Shown one piece after another: positions 1 to 6,518 of a stretch of DNA of 64,000 bases. The stretch is from an uncultured Oscillospiraceae bacterium (lineage in GTDB: Bacteria > Bacillota > Clostridia > Oscillospirales > Ruminococcaceae), in contig CAKSPU010000004.1 in assembly GCA_934486875.1 (NCBI GenBank), positions 17,211 to 81,210 of the forward strand. The letters run 5' to 3'. The notes under the pieces were generated by a model. It was not told the origin of the DNA and ran no database searches. It saw only the letters and a list, made by a program, of their open reading frames with translations. Made by a program: the position numbers and the translations under genes. Position 1 is the first letter of the stretch. Each line of letters starts with the position of its first letter.

Positions 1-104
1 TCTTCGTTATAGTAAAGATCAATAACATCACGCTGCTTGTCGGTGAGGAGCCCTGAATAATGATCCAGCAGCACAGCCACCTCAAGATTTTTTTCGCCGT
101 TCAA
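1..104 (-). CDS. ylxM: YlxM-like SRP-associated HTH protein, N-terminal part only
   Basis: Only the first 34 codons are in the window; the gene runs off the left edge. The visible protein reads LNGEKNLEVAVLLDHYSGLL and continues TDKQRDVIDLYYNE, which is the typical start of the YlxM/UPF0122 family, a small helix-turn-helix protein usually encoded next to ffh. The start is a TTG at 104, chosen because a good Shine-Dalgarno (GAGGTG, complement of 113-118) lies 8 nt upstream and the only nearby ATG runs into a stop. If the usual neighbourhood holds, ffh lies just outside the window to the left. The identification is from recognised family sequence. Confidence 0.85.
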   Translation of the reverse strand, partial: MNGEKNLEVAVLLDHYSGLLTDKQRDVIDLYYNE

Positions 105-152
105 AGGACATACACCTCAATATTTCGTGCTGTAAAGTCATCGACCTTTACA

Positions 153-180
153 ATTATAACATATATACTAAATTTGTCAA
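153..180 (-). promoter_or_regulatory. Sigma-A type promoter for ylxM
   Basis: On the minus strand TTGACA (175-180) and TATAAT (153-158) are separated by 16 nt and lie about 50 nt upstream of the ylxM start. The rest of the 105-419 gap is AT-rich and shows no further gene. Confidence 0.7.
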
Positions 181-294
181 GGGGAAACGGTAAATTTGCT
201 GTATTAATTTTTTATGAACGCAATTCTTGTTGATTTCTACAATATGAAAACTCATATTTTGTAGAAAGTGTTGTGTGATTTTTCGGATTAACTA

Positions 295-323
295 TTGCAA
301 GCCGCTCACATTTCTGTTATAAT
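295..323 (+). promoter_or_regulatory. Likely sigma-A promoter for the PilZ-ParA-ComFB-nth operon
   Basis: TTGCAA (295-300) and TATAAT (318-323) are spaced by 17 nt, about 95 nt before the PilZ start at 420. Two further TATAAT hexamers (336-341 and 367-372) lie downstream without good -35 boxes, so the exact start site is uncertain. Confidence 0.5.
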
Positions 324-419
324 TATATTATCTGTTATAATGCTCTGATGATGAAAACATATATACTATAATATTGCGGGGTAATCTTCCTCCTGCGGAA
401 ATGGAGTCGGTCAGGAAAA

Positions 420-1076
420 ATGATAAACAAAGATAAGATCCAGAGAGTGGATATTTATGACGAAAGCGGCAAGAGAGTCCTTTCCACAAAATCCTTTCTG
501 TTCCCAAGAGACTTTTTCAAGATAAAGGGCTACGAGCTTGTGGCGATAAAGGGAAACAATCTCCCCCAGCTTTCAAAAAACGAACAGATCACCGTTATAT
601 TTGAATATCTGAACGGCACACGCATCGAATGCCGCACCAAGGCAGACCTCAGCACCGATCTCCAGCTCAATTTCCACGTTGACGACGGTATGATACTTGA
701 GGAGCGCAGAGGCTCATACAAGGTCACCACCCCCGATGCAGTGGCAAAGATACTGCACATCGAGCGTGGAGAGGACGAGATCATCGACCCCGAAGAGCCG
801 TATATCGCGTCCATAATAAACATAAATCTGACAGGCGTGCTAATGAAGTGCGACTTTGAATTTGCCGAGGGCGACATTGTGAGAATGAGTCTCCTTGATG
901 ACCCCATTGAAATAAATTCCGAAGTGCTCCGTCGTCAGCTTGACGATAACGGCGGACTTGTGGGCTACGGCTGTCATTTCCTTGACGTTGCCCCCTCACA
1001 GGAGGAAAAAATAGCACGATTCATCTTCAATTGTCAGCTTGCCGAAAGAGAACGCAGGAAGAACGAGGGACGGTAA
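420..1076 (+). CDS. PilZ-domain protein, probable cyclic-di-GMP receptor
   Basis: A 218-residue soluble protein. The C-terminal half (about residues 94-210) has the PilZ layout: an ERRGSYKV segment (R96, R97, K101) in place of the RxxxR motif, then NINLTG (134-139) in place of D/NxSxxG, and a closing GYGCHFLDV strand with an amphipathic helix. Both motifs are slightly degenerate (Lys for the second Arg, Asn for Ser), so cyclic-di-GMP binding is likely but not certain. The N-terminal 90 residues resemble the YcgR-type beta-barrel cap seen in PilZ proteins of motile bacteria. First gene of an operon with a ParA ATPase (3 nt gap) and a ComFB-like protein, which suggests a signalling or localisation role. 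Confidence 0.75.
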   Translation: MINKDKIQRVDIYDESGKRVLSTKSFLFPRDFFKIKGYELVAIKGNNLPQLSKNEQITVIFEYLNGTRIECRTKADLSTDLQLNFHVDDGMILEERRGSYKVTTPDAVAKILHIERGEDEIIDPEEPYIASIININLTGVLMKCDFEFAEGDIVRMSLLDDPIEINSEVLRRQLDDNGGLVGYGCHFLDVAPSQEEKIARFIFNCQLAERERRKNEGR

Positions 1077-1079
1077 GAA

Positions 1080-1847
1080 ATGAGCAAAGTCATTGCGGTC
1101 ACAAATCAGAAAGGCGGCGTGGGAAAGACAACGACCTGTGCCGCCTTTGCAGGCATATTCAGAAAAAACGGCAGGTCTGTCCTTGCCATTGACCTTGACC
1201 CTCAGGGAAATCTTTCCTTTTCCCTTGGGGCAGAGGACACAGGCTTTACCGTCCACGATGTTATGAAAGGCAGATGCACTCTTGAAGCTGCGGTAAAGCA
1301 CACTGATATATGCGATGTTCTCACATCGAACATTCTCCTGTCGGGAACGGAGCTGGAGCTTGACGGCAAGGACAGGGAATTTGTCTTAAAGCGTGCCCTG
1401 GAGCAGGCTCAGAGCAAATATGACGCAATAATCATCGACACGCCCCCCGCACTTTCCATTCTCACCATAAACGCATACACCGCCGCAGACGACCTTATTA
1501 TCCCTATGACCCCCGAGGTGCTTTCATTGCAGGGGATATCGCAGGTCAAGGACACAATTCTTGCGGTGAAGAAATACTATAACAAAGGGCTTGACGTAAG
1601 GGGCATTCTCCTTACACGGTACAGCTCAAAATATCTTCTCAGCGAAGAAGTCGCTGAAATGGCGGAAATTATCGCAGACCAGCTTGGCACAAAAATTTTC
1701 GACACAAAAATATCCGCCTGCATAGCCGCCGCCGAAGCCCCCGCACATCAGCAGACCATCGTGGAATATTCCCCGAAATGCCGTGCGGCGAGAGAATATA
1801 CAAAGCTTGCCCGTGAGCTTTATCCCGAGCTTGCGGGAGGAGTATGA
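1080..1847 (+). CDS. ParA/MinD-family P-loop ATPase
   Basis: A 255-residue ATPase with the deviant Walker A KGGVGKTT (residues 11-18), the A' motif AIDLDPQGN (about 39-47) and the Walker B region IIIDTPPALS. These are diagnostic of ParA/Soj-type ATPases that form dimers on DNA or other surfaces. No parB or parS is present next to it. Its partners are instead a PilZ protein upstream and a ComFB-like protein downstream, so a role in positioning a surface or signalling complex is at least as likely as chromosome segregation. The start follows the PilZ stop codon by 3 nt, with a GAGGG upstream, so translation is probably coupled. Confidence 0.85.
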   Translation: MSKVIAVTNQKGGVGKTTTCAAFAGIFRKNGRSVLAIDLDPQGNLSFSLGAEDTGFTVHDVMKGRCTLEAAVKHTDICDVLTSNILLSGTELELDGKDREFVLKRALEQAQSKYDAIIIDTPPALSILTINAYTAADDLIIPMTPEVLSLQGISQVKDTILAVKKYYNKGLDVRGILLTRYSSKYLLSEEVAEMAEIIADQLGTKIFDTKISACIAAAEAPAHQQTIVEYSPKCRAAREYTKLARELYPELAGGV

Positions 1848-1881
1848 ATTGGTCTGACCTGTCTTTGAAAGGAGACTGCCT

Positions 1882-2310
1882 ATGCCGCCAAAGACTCACA
1901 AAACGCCTCAGCTTATGAAGCTTGTAACGGGCGGGTCAAAGGTGTCAAACCCTCTTCTTGACGAGAATTTCAAGGAAGAGATGATACGCTCACGGAACAA
2001 CCCCGCCCCCGTGAAGCCCGTCCCATCAGATGACGGCGGAACGGAGATAAACGTGACCTCCGAGCTTATTTCACAGTGGCTCCCTCTTGTAATGAAGCGG
2101 TTCAACGTATGCTCCTGCGAGAAATGCTCCGCAGACGCAATGGTAGATGCATTTGAACAGATCCGCCCCGTTATCGTCAAGGTAAAAAGCGAAGCCGACC
2201 TTGAAAGAGCGCAGAAAATAAAGCTTGACAGGGAACAATCCGTGCTGATGCAGCTGATAAGGATAATTGTGAAGCGGAAAGCTCTCCCGAGGCACGATAT
2301 TAAAAGGTGA
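1882..2310 (+). CDS. ComFB-like protein, candidate cyclic dinucleotide receptor
   Basis: 142 residues. The first 55 residues are polar and Pro-rich and probably flexible. Residues about 56-110 match the ComFB family of late competence proteins: a helix ending in CSCEKC (C77, C79, C82), an AD(A/I)xxxA helix, then a conserved Pro. The Cys cluster suggests a metal or structural site. ComFB proteins have been reported as receptors for cyclic dinucleotides; applying that here is an inference. A clear AAAGGAG Shine-Dalgarno precedes the ATG. It follows the ParA gene by 34 nt and overlaps the next small gene, so it is part of the same operon. Confidence 0.65.
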   Translation: MPPKTHKTPQLMKLVTGGSKVSNPLLDENFKEEMIRSRNNPAPVKPVPSDDGGTEINVTSELISQWLPLVMKRFNVCSCEKCSADAMVDAFEQIRPVIVKVKSEADLERAQKIKLDREQSVLMQLIRIIVKRKALPRHDIKR

Positions 2311-2315
2311 TGCAA

Positions 2316-2552
2316 ATGGACAAAATAAATGAGATGAATGCGGACGGGCTCATAAAAATGCTTGACGCATATATGGAAAGCGGCGGAAGCTACCTTAAAG
2401 CCGCCGATGGAAAAATACTTACGGATATGTCAAGCGGCAAAAGCGGAGGCGAGCGCACCGACACCGCCATACTTACCGACAAAGAAAGCCTTGTGTGTCC
2501 CACCTGCGCCGATATACCCAACATTATGAGCAGCCGCCCCGATAACGAATAA
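2316..2552 (+). CDS. Small protein of unknown function
   Basis: A 78-residue acidic protein, MDKINEMNADGLIKML at the start, with one CPTC pair near the C-terminus (LVCPTCADI). No family recognised. The ATG at 2316 is preferred over GTG 2307 and ATG 2310 because AGGTGA (2306-2310) then lies at a suitable distance; this ribosome-binding site overlaps the stop codon of the ComFB-like gene, so the two are translationally coupled. The CxxC pair echoes the Cys cluster of its neighbour and could bind a metal. Confidence 0.6.
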   Translation: MDKINEMNADGLIKMLDAYMESGGSYLKAADGKILTDMSSGKSGGERTDTAILTDKESLVCPTCADIPNIMSSRPDNE

Positions 2553-2560
2553 GGAGAATT

Positions 2561-3211
2561 ATGCCCACAAAAAAGCAGATAGCAGAGCAGGTGGTAAACG
2601 GGCTGGAGCTTATTTATCCCGATGCAAGATGCTCTCTTGAATACGCCCACCCCTATGAGCTGATGATAGCGGGCAGGCTTTCCGCCCAGTGTACCGATGC
2701 ACGGGTGAACATTGTAACAAAAGACCTCTTCGCAAAATTTCCCACTCTCAAAAGCTTTGCGGACGCAGACCCCGGGGATATCGCAGAAATTATCCGTCCC
2801 TGCGGTCTGTACAAGACCAAAGCAAAGAGCATTCACGAAATGGCGCATCAGCTTTACTATGACCTTGACGGCAACATCCCCGACAGCATTGAGGAGCTGA
2901 CAAAGCTTTCGGGCATCGGCAGAAAGACCGCCAACCTTATTATGGGTGATGTCCACGGAAAGCCCGCAATAGTTGCGGACACCCACTGTATCCGTATAAC
3001 GGGACGTTTCGGGCTCACCGATTCAAAGAATCCGAAAAAGGTGGAGGCTGACCTAAAAAAGCTTATCCCTCCCGAAAAAAGCTCGGACTTCTGCCACAGG
3101 CTGGTGCTTTTCGGCAGAGATACCTGCTCTGCAAGAAAGCCCGACTGCGAGCATTGCAGGCTGAGGGTTTATATGGACGAAAATCTCAACAGCTTTAAGT
3201 GCAGGGTATGA
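2561..3211 (+). CDS. nth: Endonuclease III (HhH-GPD DNA glycosylase)
   Basis: A 216-residue base-excision repair glycosylase/AP lyase acting on oxidised pyrimidines. The helix-hairpin-helix LSGIGRKTAN carries the catalytic Lys122, and VADTHCIRI carries the catalytic Asp140. The C-terminal [4Fe-4S] loop is incomplete: C189, C196 and C199 fit the C-x6-C-x2-C-x5-C pattern, but residue 205, which should be the fourth Cys, is Met; another Cys (C214) lies near the end. The cluster may be absent or differently ligated. AAGGAG precedes the ATG. Last gene of the operon, followed by a strong hairpin. Confidence 0.93.
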   Translation: MPTKKQIAEQVVNGLELIYPDARCSLEYAHPYELMIAGRLSAQCTDARVNIVTKDLFAKFPTLKSFADADPGDIAEIIRPCGLYKTKAKSIHEMAHQLYYDLDGNIPDSIEELTKLSGIGRKTANLIMGDVHGKPAIVADTHCIRITGRFGLTDSKNPKKVEADLKKLIPPEKSSDFCHRLVLFGRDTCSARKPDCEHCRLRVYMDENLNSFKCRV

Positions 3212-3218
3212 TAAGCAT

Positions 3219-3251
3219 ACAGCTCCTCCGACTTTCGGTCGGAGGAGCTGT
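3219..3251. terminator. Bidirectional terminator between nth and spo0A
   Basis: A perfect 14-bp stem (ACAGCTCCTCCGAC, 3219-3232, with its complement 3238-3251) and a 5-nt loop lies between two convergent genes. T-rich sequence follows on the plus strand (AGTTTTATTT). Confidence 0.85.
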
Positions 3252-3255
3252 AGTT

Positions 3256-4038
3256 TTATTTCACAGCTATCTGCGCCTTTTCGCTCTTTTTGTATTTGAG
3301 TCTCAGATTATCGGTGATAAGTGCGATAAACTCGCTGTTTGTGGGCTTGCCCTTGCCAACGCTGACTGTGTAGCCGAAAAGGTTCTGAATGGTGTCAAGG
3401 TCTCCCCTGTCCCAGGCTGTCTCAATGGCGTGGCGGATAGCCCTCTCCACCCTTGAAGCGGTAGTGTTGAAGCGCTTTGCAACGGTGGGATAAAGAAGCT
3501 TTGTGACGCTCTCCAGCATCTCCTCGTCCTCAAGGCTCAGAAGTATGGCTTCCCTCAGATAATGATACCCCTTGATGTGGGCGGGAATGCCTATCTGGTG
3601 GATAATTTCGGTGACCACCACCTTCATATCCTCCTTAAGTCTCGGGTCATCGGGAGGCAGCTCCATCTGAACAGCGCTTCTTATCACATTTGTAAGCATA
3701 TCGCAGTCAAAGGGCTTTAACATAAAATATGCATTCTCCATTGACATTATCTGTCTTTCCGCAAACATATTCCTGTATGATGATGTCACGATGAAAAAGG
3801 GCTTATGTACAAAGCTGTCGCAGCGCTTTATGAGCTCGGCTGCGTCTATCCCGGGGATAATGCTGTCAACGATGACCACATCGGGCTCCTCGCTGCGGAT
3901 AGCTTCAAGGAGCAGAAGCCCGTCGCTGTCCCTCGTTACGGCAAAAAATCCTCTTCCTCTCAGTGAATTTGCCAGCATACAGCCAAATTCCTTGCTTTCG
4001 TCCCCGATAATTACCTTGATCTTGTCGTTCATTGTCAT
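3256..4038 (-). CDS. spo0A: Spo0A, sporulation master response regulator
   Basis: 260 residues. N-terminal receiver domain with the phospho-acceptor Asp58 in [10 protein letters not shown] and the conserved Lys in FMLKPFD. The C-terminal DNA-binding domain is nearly the textbook Spo0A sequence: [12 protein letters not shown], then [18 protein letters not shown] (the recognition helix region) and [12 protein letters not shown]. In spore-formers, phosphorylated Spo0A activates entry into sporulation by binding 0A boxes. The start is either ATG 4038 or ATG 4032; GGAAGG lies 4 nt from the first and 10 nt from the second. It is transcribed alone, convergent with nth. Confidence 0.97.
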   Translation of the reverse strand: MTMNDKIKVIIGDESKEFGCMLANSLRGRGFFAVTRDSDGLLLLEAIRSEEPDVVIVDSIIPGIDAAELIKRCDSFVHKPFFIVTSSYRNMFAERQIMSMENAYFMLKPFDCDMLTNVIRSAVQMELPPDDPRLKEDMKVVVTEIIHQIGIPAHIKGYHYLREAILLSLEDEEMLESVTKLLYPTVAKRFNTTASRVERAIRHAIETAWDRGDLDTIQNLFGYTVSVGKGKPTNSEFIALITDNLRLKYKKSEKAQIAVK

Positions 4039-4099
4039 TCTTCCTTCCCAATGTTTGTTTTTATTTTAAATTTGATATCTACGATTAACCGTTGACATA

Positions 4100-4128
4100 A
4101 TATTATCACGTATTTTTTAAATTTGCAA
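4100..4128 (-). promoter_or_regulatory. Probable promoter of spo0A
   Basis: Minus strand TTGCAA (4123-4128) and TAATAT (4100-4105) with a 17-nt spacer, about 60 nt upstream of the spo0A start. The remaining gap to 4410 is AT-rich and has no recognisable gene. Confidence 0.5.
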
Positions 4129-4410
4129 TAGTTTTTGCGGTTTTTTGGATAGAGATAATCCCCTATATACCCTGTTATTTACCGTATTTTAATCTAAAGT
4201 CGGATAAGTTTACACCGACCGCCATCGTTCCGCATTTTTAATCAACGATTTTTTAACGTTTGCTTAACATATTTACAGTATTATTTTTTGACTTTGCCGT
4301 CTGCCGAAACCGTATCCGCCATATTTCGCCATTATTTTACATATAATAATGGTACTGTGGGAAAAATGCAATTTTTTGCAGTCAAAATCCTGCAATCCTG
4401 CAAAATTTCA

Positions 4411-4439
4411 TTGACATAAGCATTTGTGTGATGTATAAT
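4411..4439 (+). promoter_or_regulatory. Sigma-A promoter for tepA
   Basis: Consensus TTGACA (4411-4416) and TATAAT (4434-4439) with a 17-nt spacer, about 70 nt upstream of the tepA start. Confidence 0.85.
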
Positions 4440-4509
4440 GAAATGTAAGAATAACCCCCGCATTAAACTGACATAATAAGTATATTATGAATTGCGGGAG
4501 GTTTTTTCT

Positions 4510-5250
4510 GTGAGGGATAAAAATTTCAGTCAGAGTGCCGATGAAAATGAAAACTCGGCTTCTTCCGAGCTTATTGACAGGGCGGAGCTTATCGAACGGA
4601 CGGGACAGGCAGTTTCGGAAAATTCAAAGCATCTTATCCACTGTCTCACGGTCATCGGGCAGGTGGAGGGTCACTACGCCGCCCCTGCCGGCACAAAGAC
4701 CACAAAATATGAACACATTATGCCTGCACTTGTCGCCATTGAGCAGGACCGTTCCATTGAGGGGCTGCTCATTATCCTGAACACGGTGGGCGGCGATGTT
4801 GAAGCAGGGCTTGCGATAGCAGAGCTCATCTCGGGTATGAAAACGCCTACGGTGTCGGTGGTGCTTGGGGGCGGTCATTCTATCGGCGTGCCGCTGGCGG
4901 TATCGGCAAAGCTTTCCTTTATCGTGCCCAGCGCCACAATGACCATTCACCCCGTGCGAATGAACGGGCTCGTGCTGGGAGTCCCCCAGACACTTTCCTA
5001 TTTCGAAGCGATGCAGAAGCGCATAACGGGCTTTGTCTGCTCAAACAGCCGAATCTCTCCCGAGAGATTTTCCGAGCTGATGATGAACACGGGTGAGCTC
5101 GTTCTCGATATGGGCACGGTCATTGACGGCGAAACGGCGGTGAAAGAGGGACTTATCGACAGGCTTGGCGGTCTTTCCGACGCTATCGAAGCGCTGTATG
5201 AGCTCATTGAAACGAGTGAGCCGAGATATCCCGACAATGATGAAAAATAA
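4510..5250 (+). CDS. tepA: TepA/ClpP-class serine protease
   Basis: 246 residues. The ClpP fold is visible: [19 protein letters not shown] (substrate strand), [12 protein letters not shown] with the nucleophilic Ser, and MTIHPVRM with the catalytic His. This arrangement matches the TepA/YmfB group, described in Bacillus as helping protein translocation or signal peptide degradation. The start is taken as GTG 4510, 8 nt after a GGGAGG; an in-frame TTG at 4492 has no such site. In Bacillus tepA also lies just upstream of spoIIIE, and that neighbourhood is kept here with uppP between them. Confidence 0.85.
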   Translation: MRDKNFSQSADENENSASSELIDRAELIERTGQAVSENSKHLIHCLTVIGQVEGHYAAPAGTKTTKYEHIMPALVAIEQDRSIEGLLIILNTVGGDVEAGLAIAELISGMKTPTVSVVLGGGHSIGVPLAVSAKLSFIVPSATMTIHPVRMNGLVLGVPQTLSYFEAMQKRITGFVCSNSRISPERFSELMMNTGELVLDMGTVIDGETAVKEGLIDRLGGLSDAIEALYELIETSEPRYPDNDEK

Positions 5251-5261
5251 CTGCATATCAC

Positions 5262-5300
5262 CTGCATTTCTTCGCAGCGCTGCGGAGAAATGCAGCTTTT
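5262..5300 (+). terminator. Rho-independent terminator after tepA
   Basis: A 16-bp stem with one G-U pair (5262-5277 with 5280-5295), GC-rich at its centre, followed by CTTTT. Confidence 0.75.
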
Positions 5301-5346
5301 AATACATACAAATACAGAAAAAAATTTTTGAAAGGAAACAACACAT

Positions 5347-6231
5347 ATGACAATTTCTGAAGCTATCATTCAGGGCATAATTCAGGGCGCAACGGAATTT
5401 CTGCCCGTTTCAAGCTCGGGTCATCTTTCCCTTTTCCAGCACTTCACAGGCGTTACTGGTGACGAGGCGGTTTTTACCACCATTGCCCTCCACATCGGCA
5501 CACTCGCTGCCGTGTTCATTGCGTTCAGAAAAAAGATATGGGCGCTCATACTTGAATTTTTTGCGATGATAAAGGATATTTTTACGGGCAAATTTTCGTT
5601 CAAGGTGGGCAGCGGAAACAGGCGTATGATACTTATGATAATCGTGTCGATACTGCCGCTGTTTGTTTTCTACATATTCAAGGATTTCTTCACGGCGGTG
5701 TCCTCGGACAGCGACATTATCGCTGAGGGGATCTGCTTCCTTTACACCGCTGTTATCCTGACTATCGGTGACAGGACGGCTAAGAGAAATGCCGAAAAGG
5801 GCATTGAAAAAACTGCGGGCGAGACCACTGCGGCTGATGCGCTGGTCATCGGATTTTTTCAGGGCGTAGCGCTCCTCCCCGGCGTTTCAAGATCGGGCTC
5901 CACCATTTCCGCAGGTATGATGACGGGGCTCAAAAGGGAGGACGCTGTGGAATACAGCTTTATCCTGGGCATTCCCGTTATACTTGCAGGCGCACTGTCG
6001 GAGCTTCTTGACATAAACGGCGGCGACACGACATTTGAAGCAGGACCCCTGCTTATCGGAATGGCGGTTGCGGCTGTGACGGGATATTTCGCTATCAGGC
6101 TCATAAACTGGCTGATGAAAACTGACAGGTTCCGCATTTTTGCGGTGTACACATTCATTCTCGGAATTGCTGTTATCGGTGCGGGGATTTATGAGCACGT
6201 TACGGGTGCGCCTATTGTTTTCGCAGGCTGA
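5347..6231 (+). CDS. uppP: Undecaprenyl-diphosphatase UppP (BacA)
   Basis: 294 residues, integral membrane, about eight hydrophobic segments. It dephosphorylates undecaprenyl diphosphate to recycle the lipid carrier for peptidoglycan and confers bacitracin tolerance. Both signature motifs are present: QGATEFLPVSSSGHLSL near the N-terminus (catalytic Glu and the first Ser-rich loop) and GVSRSGSTIS in the middle (catalytic Arg). AAAGGAAACAACACAT leads into the ATG. It stands alone between two hairpin or promoter regions. Confidence 0.95.
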   Translation: MTISEAIIQGIIQGATEFLPVSSSGHLSLFQHFTGVTGDEAVFTTIALHIGTLAAVFIAFRKKIWALILEFFAMIKDIFTGKFSFKVGSGNRRMILMIIVSILPLFVFYIFKDFFTAVSSDSDIIAEGICFLYTAVILTIGDRTAKRNAEKGIEKTAGETTAADALVIGFFQGVALLPGVSRSGSTISAGMMTGLKREDAVEYSFILGIPVILAGALSELLDINGGDTTFEAGPLLIGMAVAAVTGYFAIRLINWLMKTDRFRIFAVYTFILGIAVIGAGIYEHVTGAPIVFAG

Positions 6232-6280
6232 ACCTGCACTGCTCGTTTTACTGTTTGAAAGCGGCGATGATTTAAATCTT

Positions 6281-6445
6281 TCAATATAGGTGACGGGTTT
6301 GCATACTCTTCAACAAACCCAAGCTAAACATATAGCGAAGCGATAAGCCTTTCCCTGCAAAAGGCATTTCCATATCAGGCAGCATAGGCTGATGCTGTTT
6401 AAGCAAAACATCGGAAAAATCTTCGTGTAATTTGTCAATTGACAT
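6281..6445 (-). other. 54-codon open frame in the uppP-ftsK gap, doubtful gene
   Basis: An open frame starting MSIDKLHEDFSDVLLKQH and ending KSMQTRHLY. It has no visible Shine-Dalgarno and its start overlaps the -35 box of the ftsK promoter. The composition is protein-like but no family is recognised. It may be the decayed end of a former gene. Otherwise the 6232-6438 gap holds nothing recognisable. Confidence 0.2.
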
Positions 6446-6467
6446 TTTGGAACGATTGTGCTATAAT
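6439..6467 (+). promoter_or_regulatory. Sigma-A promoter for ftsK/spoIIIE
   Basis: Consensus TTGACA (6439-6444) and TATAAT (6462-6467), 17-nt spacer, about 50 nt upstream of the GTG start at 6519. It also shows that the coding sequence cannot begin at an earlier in-frame start codon inside the promoter. Confidence 0.9.
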
Positions 6468-6518
6468 ATAATTTATGCTTATTTTTTAAAAGACACAAAA
6501 AGAAAGGAAGATACAACA

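Noticed and set aside
3199-3456. An 85-codon open frame after nth
   Set aside because: Runs through the terminator and antisense to the conserved Spo0A C-terminal domain.
6432-6518. An N-terminal extension of ftsK from an earlier in-frame start
   Set aside because: The extension would begin inside the TTGACA/TATAAT promoter, before the transcription start; GTG 6519 has a proper Shine-Dalgarno.
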